Assembly: GCF_016427555.1 (NCBI RefSeq)
Contig: NZ_JAELVS010000001.1
Coordinates: 1,488,001-1,552,000, forward strand
From: Marinobacter litoralis
GTDB taxonomy: Bacteria > Pseudomonadota > Gammaproteobacteria > Pseudomonadales > Oleiphilaceae
DNA: 64,000 bases
Reading direction: 5' to 3'
Shown here: in pieces, positions 59,567 through 64,000 of the stretch
Layout of the letters: every line of letters begins with the position of its first letter
Numbering within the stretch: the first letter of the stretch is position 1
Translations under genes and position numbers: made by a program
Notes under the pieces: generated by a model
Told to the model about the DNA's origin: nothing
Database searches by the model: none
The model's input: the letters and a program-made list of their open reading frames with translations, nothing else

Positions 59567-60481
59567 TTACTGTTCGGTTGAGCTTGTACCACGATTGCGG
59601 GGTAACAAGGCAGCAGCGTTCGGTGCAGTGGCGAGCTCCAGCAAATGCTCCGGAGATTGGTCGGCAATCAACGCCTGGAACTGTTTGTCGAAGAATTCCA
59701 GATTGTTGTAACGAATCATCGCCCGAATTTCTTTAACGTAGTCTTCGCCACGCTCCGAGTAGCCAAGCAGACCGCCAGCCAACACGACACCCGACAGCGG
59801 TTGATTGGTTTGGAATGATTGCTGACGAAGGTTTCGAACCAGCTGGTAAGTCGGATGCCGGTTCAGATTGGTCATGTACGCTCGGATTGACCCGTAAGGC
59901 GAGGCAAAGCTGGCGACTTCGTGGCTGGCGCCGGCTGCCCGGCTAAGCGGCACCAAGCCACAGCCTTTCGAAAAGCACCACTGGCCAAACAGGTTGTTGC
60001 CCTTGGTGGCAAACCGGGACGTGCCCCAAGCCGATTCATTGGCCGCCTGAGCAAGAATGAGTGAGGGTGGTATTACTCCGATACGCTTTTCCAAAAGAGC
60101 AAATTGCGCGTCACTGCCAATGGCCTCGTCGATACGAAGGCGAGTGGCATGAGCGGCCAGCCATTGGCGTTCCGCTTCGGTGAGTTCTGATTTTGCGCGG
60201 AGCGTCTCAAGGTAGTGGCGTTCGATTAAAATACGACTGTTGGCCAGCACAATGCGTGGAAACAAAAAAGAAAAGAAGGCTGCTTTGCGCTCGGTGGTGT
60301 CGCGAATGACTGAGAAATCCGGGAGGGGTGCCGCGGCCCAAGCAGGCAGCGGGGGGAGCGAGCTAAGAGCAATGTCGCCGTCTTCATCTGGCTGACCAAC
60401 AAACGGCGTGTAAAGCGCGCCTGCGCCGGCGAACAAAATCAATGGCACGCAGAGTAACAGAGCGCGAGAAACAGCCGTCAT
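59567..60481 (-). CDS. Bax-like glucosaminidase-domain protein
   Basis: A 304-residue exported protein: an N-terminal hydrophobic segment (about residues 6-24) then a domain with ILAQAANESAWGTSRF and GNNLFGQWCF, whose glutamate (in NESAWG) is the expected catalytic residue of the glucosaminidase family. It resembles E. coli Bax; likely cleaves peptidoglycan in the periplasm. About 77 bp separate it from the lipoprotein gene upstream. Confidence 0.82.
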   Translation of the reverse strand: MTAVSRALLLCVPLILFAGAGALYTPFVGQPDEDGDIALSSLPPLPAWAAAPLPDFSVIRDTTERKAAFFSFLFPRIVLANSRILIERHYLETLRAKSELTEAERQWLAAHATRLRIDEAIGSDAQFALLEKRIGVIPPSLILAQAANESAWGTSRFATKGNNLFGQWCFSKGCGLVPLSRAAGASHEVASFASPYGSIRAYMTNLNRHPTYQLVRNLRQQSFQTNQPLSGVVLAGGLLGYSERGEDYVKEIRAMIRYNNLEFFDKQFQALIADQSPEHLLELATAPNAAALLPRNRGTSSTEQ

Positions 60482-60558
60482 AAATCCCTCACAAAAATTG
60501 ATATGGACGGAATTATAACAGGTTATAAGCGTTTTTCCGGCGGCAGCAACGTCTTGGC

Positions 60559-62763
60559 CTATTCGGGAATCAGCGTTGCCATTAGCAGACCTGTACGAGG
60601 CTTGGAGACAGACGCGTCTCTGACGGCAAGAAAAATCTGATCGGCTTCACCGGTATAAAACCCGTCCAGCGCCAACCCGGACGTGGTCGAGTTAAGGCTA
60701 AGCGTGCCGTTCGAGGTGGCTGTGTAAGTGAAGGTCTCGATGATTTCAGAGCCCGCAGGGCCAGTAAATTCACCTTCGCTTACCGAGTGACTCAGGTTGA
60801 AAGCGCTGACCGTGAGTTGGGCTTCGGTATTGCTGGTGAAGGTAAGTACACCGCCATTCAGGTGTTGGAGTTCATTGGCGTTCGCGGTCATCGACAACAG
60901 CGACCCCTGAACGCGATAGCGTGTGCCTGTTTTCAGGCTTGCCGTTGGCGCTTTAGCGGCAACCAAAAGCCCGTCTCCCCAAGCGCTGTCGTCAAGATTG
61001 AACGCCAGCAGGGAGCCATCCGGGGCGGCTGCGCCTTGGCCAAAATCGGGTTTGCTGTGGTCGGTGTCCGGGCAGGCGTTGCAGAGGCTTAAGCGGCCCA
61101 TGAAACGCGACCCGTCGCTGAGCGTGGAGCGGCGATTGGCGATATTCAGCGACTGGGAGTTGCCACCGGGGCTTGCCGTTACAGCCCCGTTGCCGGCGCG
61201 GGACAGGGTGAAGGTTGTGGTGTTGATGCTGGCAGACAGCTCATCATTCACAGCGATTCCGGCCTTCAGAGTGCCCGAGCCCGTTTCAAACTGAACCGGA
61301 TCTGTCCCGCCAAAACGCCCGGTGAAATACACCAAATTAAAGTCGCCCTCCGCCGCCGAGAGATCAAAGGCAGTGCTCCGCAGCAGGTGTAGTTCGAACG
61401 CCGAAAGGTAGTGGTGTTCCAGCGTATTGCTGCGCTTCAATTGGTTGCCCTGATTGTTCAGGGCAATTTTTTTACCCGCGGTGAAGTAGCTAGTCAGTAC
61501 CCGGTCTGGGCCGCTGTGCGCGTCAGCCGGTTGCGTTGTGAAGGCATCGAAATAGTAGGGATTTCGTGTCCAGCCGATGGTTTGGCTAGCTGACGGATAG
61601 GTGATGGTTTGATAGAGCGCGCGGCCAGCCAGCAATCGGGCGGGGTTGAGTTCATTGGCGGATGATTTCGGTGTTAGTGTCGCCGCTCCCGGCGAGCTGG
61701 AGTGACTGTTTGGCTGCCAGGTTTGAGTAATAAATCGATTATCCGGTGTGTGGCTAACGGTTTGCCGGTCATAGGGTATGTCGGTGGCCAAGGAGGTCAC
61801 GTTTAAGCCAAAGACATCGAAGCTGGTCAGCGTCAATGCCGGATAAAGAAACACTTCGGCTTTGCCCTCGGTGAGGTCTTGCTCCCGGGCCGAGCGCACG
61901 CCCCACTGGCCTGCGGAGACTGTGCCATCACGCTCTAACGTCTCGCCAAGTTCCAGCCCGAAAAACACCGAGTTATAGTCGGCCGAACTGGCTTTGATGC
62001 TACCTGATGTTCCTTGATCGAGCAGCGCATAGCGGGCAATGTCAGCAACATAAGTTCGGAAATCTACCCGGTCTTTCAAGGCTTCAAGTGCCGCCGTCAA
62101 CGAGGCGCCGCTTGCAATGTCGATCTCGAAATCGTGCACCTGATCGGCAAGGGTGGACCAAACATATTTGTTCAGACACAGACCGCCACCGGCATCGTTC
62201 ACACAATCCATTACCGTTTGGAATTCGTTGGCCTGGTAGCTGCCCAGAGTTTCTTCAACCACATAATGAGAGAAGGGGTTCACTTTGACATCCCGGTCAG
62301 AATCGGCTGCCAGCGCTTTCATGGTGATTCCGCCCTGGCCACTCCAGCTGGCTTCGATGACGACGTCCGGGCCAATGGGCTGTCCGTTCTTGAAACTCAC
62401 GATGAAATGGCCATCGTCCCCCGTGGCGATCGAGTGTTCAACGGTATCCAGTTTCTGTAGCGAGTGGTTGGTTCTGTACACCTGAAGACGATCGGGAATG
62501 ACGATTCGCAAATTGCGGCGTGTGGGTTCCCCATTGGGGGCAAAGTCCGCCGGCACTTCCATGGTAACGCGCACTTCGTTTTCTTTCAGGCCGTTGGCAT
62601 TGCTGGAATCACCGGTGCTGCCCGGGCTGAAGTCATCCAACGCATTGATGGTGCTGCCAAACCGGTTCGGAATATCGCGCGCACCGTCGATGGCGCTGTC
62701 ACCACCGCCGCAGGCAGCAATCAATAAAGAGGTTGATAGCAGGGAAGCTAACTTGAATCTCAT
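60559..62763 (-). CDS. Hypothetical lipoprotein of 734 residues
   Basis: Not recognised. The signal sequence ends in the lipobox LIAAC (cysteine at residue 18), so it is an envelope lipoprotein. A glycine- and serine-rich linker follows, then a long beta-rich region with no cysteine pairs of known type apart from LCNACPDTDHS near residue 560. The N-terminal part contains an Ig-like or fibronectin-like feel (VRVTMEVPADFAPNGEPTRR), but no domain can be assigned. A hairpin overlaps its ribosome binding site. Confidence 0.7.
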   Translation of the reverse strand: MRFKLASLLSTSLLIAACGGGDSAIDGARDIPNRFGSTINALDDFSPGSTGDSSNANGLKENEVRVTMEVPADFAPNGEPTRRNLRIVIPDRLQVYRTNHSLQKLDTVEHSIATGDDGHFIVSFKNGQPIGPDVVIEASWSGQGGITMKALAADSDRDVKVNPFSHYVVEETLGSYQANEFQTVMDCVNDAGGGLCLNKYVWSTLADQVHDFEIDIASGASLTAALEALKDRVDFRTYVADIARYALLDQGTSGSIKASSADYNSVFFGLELGETLERDGTVSAGQWGVRSAREQDLTEGKAEVFLYPALTLTSFDVFGLNVTSLATDIPYDRQTVSHTPDNRFITQTWQPNSHSSSPGAATLTPKSSANELNPARLLAGRALYQTITYPSASQTIGWTRNPYYFDAFTTQPADAHSGPDRVLTSYFTAGKKIALNNQGNQLKRSNTLEHHYLSAFELHLLRSTAFDLSAAEGDFNLVYFTGRFGGTDPVQFETGSGTLKAGIAVNDELSASINTTTFTLSRAGNGAVTASPGGNSQSLNIANRRSTLSDGSRFMGRLSLCNACPDTDHSKPDFGQGAAAPDGSLLAFNLDDSAWGDGLLVAAKAPTASLKTGTRYRVQGSLLSMTANANELQHLNGGVLTFTSNTEAQLTVSAFNLSHSVSEGEFTGPAGSEIIETFTYTATSNGTLSLNSTTSGLALDGFYTGEADQIFLAVRDASVSKPRTGLLMATLIPE

Positions 62764-62768
62764 GCCAA

Positions 62769-62800
62769 GGCCTTTCCAAGAGTAAGGTGTTGGAAGAGCC
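62769..62800 (-). promoter_or_regulatory. Hairpin overlapping the lipoprotein gene's ribosome binding site
   Basis: On the minus strand GGCTCTTCCAA pairs imperfectly with TTGGAAAGGCC. The GGAAAGG in its 3' half is the only Shine-Dalgarno candidate, ending 7 nt before the ATG at 62763. Folding would therefore mask initiation. Confidence 0.45.
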
Positions 62801-62889
62801 TAACAGGTAAACCGGGGGAAGGGCGTGAAGGGGAGCACGATTGGGTTACCCTGAAACGGCTCGGGCAACCCAAAACACTGGCGGTCGGC

Positions 62890-63450
62890 TTAGAAGAAGA
62901 TCTTCATGCCTGCCACAATGCCTTCGTCCAGATTCACGTCGGGGCTGCCCGCGAAATCCAGTTCGGTGTTCAGATAACGGTATCCGGCGAACACTTCGGC
63001 GTTACGGATAACACGGTAGCTGGCGCGCAGCTCTACGCTGGTCATCTCGTCGGAGTCGCCGAACGACAGAATGCTGGGGGCGTAGTGCAGGCTGCCGCCA
63101 AACGACAGGCCGGGCACATCGGGTACATTAACGGTGGCAAAGCCACCTACGCCAACAGCGCCGCCATCCAGGTGATCGTCATCCCAGCCCAGCCCACGCA
63201 GGCCAATGCCAGCAGTAGTCGGCAGGTTGCCCAGTGCGGTTCGGCCTTGGGCATGAAAATCTACGTTGGCAATGTGACGGCCGCCTTCGTGATAGGTGTA
63301 TCCGGCGCCCACTTGCAACTCGTCCTGAGTTCCGAAGAAGTTCACCTGGCCTTTAACCGAATCAGACGTCAGGCTCAGATCCAGATCAGACGCCATAACC
63401 GGAGCTGCGGCCAGAGATAGTGCCAAAGCAGAGATGCGGGTAATCTTCAT
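62890..63450 (-). CDS. YfaZ-family outer-membrane protein
   Basis: 186 residues from the ATG at 63450 (MKITRISALALSLAAAPVMA is the signal peptide); a longer start at 63507 would precede the signal sequence and is rejected. The mature part is a small barrel with alternating residues (YTYHEGGRHIANVDFHAQGR) and ends in KIFF, a C-terminal phenylalanine as in outer-membrane barrels. It resembles YfaZ; function unknown. Confidence 0.78.
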   Translation of the reverse strand: MKITRISALALSLAAAPVMASDLDLSLTSDSVKGQVNFFGTQDELQVGAGYTYHEGGRHIANVDFHAQGRTALGNLPTTAGIGLRGLGWDDDHLDGGAVGVGGFATVNVPDVPGLSFGGSLHYAPSILSFGDSDEMTSVELRASYRVIRNAEVFAGYRYLNTELDFAGSPDVNLDEGIVAGMKIFF

Positions 63451-63594
63451 GTATACACCTTTGTAGCTGTCGTTATTGGATGCAAAACAGGCATGGAAGG
63501 TTTGCATCCGCGATGATTCTGACGGACCAGGATGGTAACACCTGCTCCGCTCAGTACAACTTAAATGCCCGTAAGCCGGCGGAAAGGATAGGGT

Positions 63595-63783
63595 TTAGTG
63601 GAGTTGGCCGTTGTGGCCTTGGTCCAGATCTTCTGGCGATGCGTTTTCAGCGGGTACCCGGTATTCTTCGTTTGCCCAGGCCCCGAGATCGATCAGCTTG
63701 CAGCGTTCGGAGCAAAATGGGCGCCAGGCGTTGGCTTCCGACCATTCAACAGATTTTTTGCAAGTGGGGCATTCAACGTTCAT
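63595..63783 (-). CDS. yacG: DNA gyrase inhibitor YacG
   Basis: A 62-residue zinc protein that binds GyrB. The four zinc cysteines are in CPTCKK and FCSERCK, followed by [13 protein letters not shown], the family signature. It lies 38 nt downstream of the receiver-domain gene on the same strand. Confidence 0.92.
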   Translation of the reverse strand: MNVECPTCKKSVEWSEANAWRPFCSERCKLIDLGAWANEEYRVPAENASPEDLDQGHNGQLH

Positions 63784-63821
63784 GGCAGTTCGTCCGGGCT
63801 GTTTGAATTGGCTGCCGTTGA

Positions 63822-64000
63822 TTAATTATCGGCAGGTGCATGACAGTATTGTTCCAGCACTGCCCGTAACATTTCAAGGTTGACCGGTTTGGCAACGAAC
63901 ACGTCCATGCCTGCCGCCCGGCAACGTTCCTCATCCTTTTCCATGGCGCTGGCTGTCAACGCCACTACGGGTACCCGCAAGCGGTTGTTTTTCTGCTCCC
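63822..64000 (-). CDS. Response-regulator receiver domain, C-terminal end (cut by window edge)
   Basis: About 59 residues up to the stop at 63822. [18 protein letters not shown] and [20 protein letters not shown] match the last part of a CheY-like receiver (the Thr/Ser switch in TAS and the conserved lysine in AKPV). The rest lies outside the window; a hybrid sensor kinase is likely, since such receivers commonly end the protein like this. Confidence 0.8.
   Translation of the reverse strand, partial: EQKNNRLRVPVVALTASAMEKDEERCRAAGMDVFVAKPVNLEMLRAVLEQYCHAPADN

Overview
The window reads as chromosome of a marine gammaproteobacterium related to Pseudomonas, most likely Marinobacter or a close relative. 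This rests on gene order and protein character recalled from memory; no database search was run. Almost every gene is housekeeping, and gaps between operons are filled by small palindromic repeats. No rRNA, tRNA, prophage, insertion sequence or CRISPR array was recognised.

Layout: 1-2729 (minus) carries the lnt-corC-ybeY-phoH cluster, with lnt cut by the window edge. 3162-6809 holds miaB, trmH and yejK. 7082-9638 is the ATP sulfurylase pair cysN-cysD, where CysN has a tail resembling an inactive APS kinase. 9813-11863 has a PilZ protein divergent from rimO. 11927-16926 is a two-subunit pyruvate carboxylase operon (pycA-pycB) followed by a beta carbonic anhydrase and faced by a divergent LysR regulator. 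17363-20643 is gatB-gatA-gatC. 21040-30137 is mreB-mreC-mreD-maf-rng-yhdP-nitrilase. 30151-39408 (minus) is darP, mgtE, the nitrogen PTS genes with rapZ, hpf, rpoN, the lptB-lptA-lptC transport genes and kdsC-kdsD. 39612-47794 is mlaFEDCB-ibaG-murA-hisG-hisD-hisC, a syntenic block also known from Pseudomonas. 48015-52001 has a Nif3-like gene, zapG/zapE and a thiolase. 52472-58612 is a DUF1302/DUF1329 pair followed by a large MalT-like LuxR regulator. 58637-63783 (minus) has an acyltransferase, a Bax-like glucosaminidase, an orphan 734-residue lipoprotein, a YfaZ-like porin and yacG. The end of a response-regulator receiver domain sits at the right edge.

The most unusual content is intergenic. 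Eleven elements of 109-115 bp share a strongly conserved core of about 65 bp, which folds as two small hairpins with TCCN tetraloops. Each is enclosed by inverted arms of roughly 20-29 bp that differ from copy to copy yet stay complementary within each copy. Two further elements of 83-85 bp have the same plan with an unrelated core. They occur between convergent, codirectional and divergent genes, so they are not simply terminators. Four occupy successive gaps after hisG, hisD, hisC and the Nif3-like gene. Other points of interest are an apparent ATT start for mreC, hairpins in the leader of the LuxR gene and a hairpin that may cover the ribosome binding site of the lipoprotein gene.
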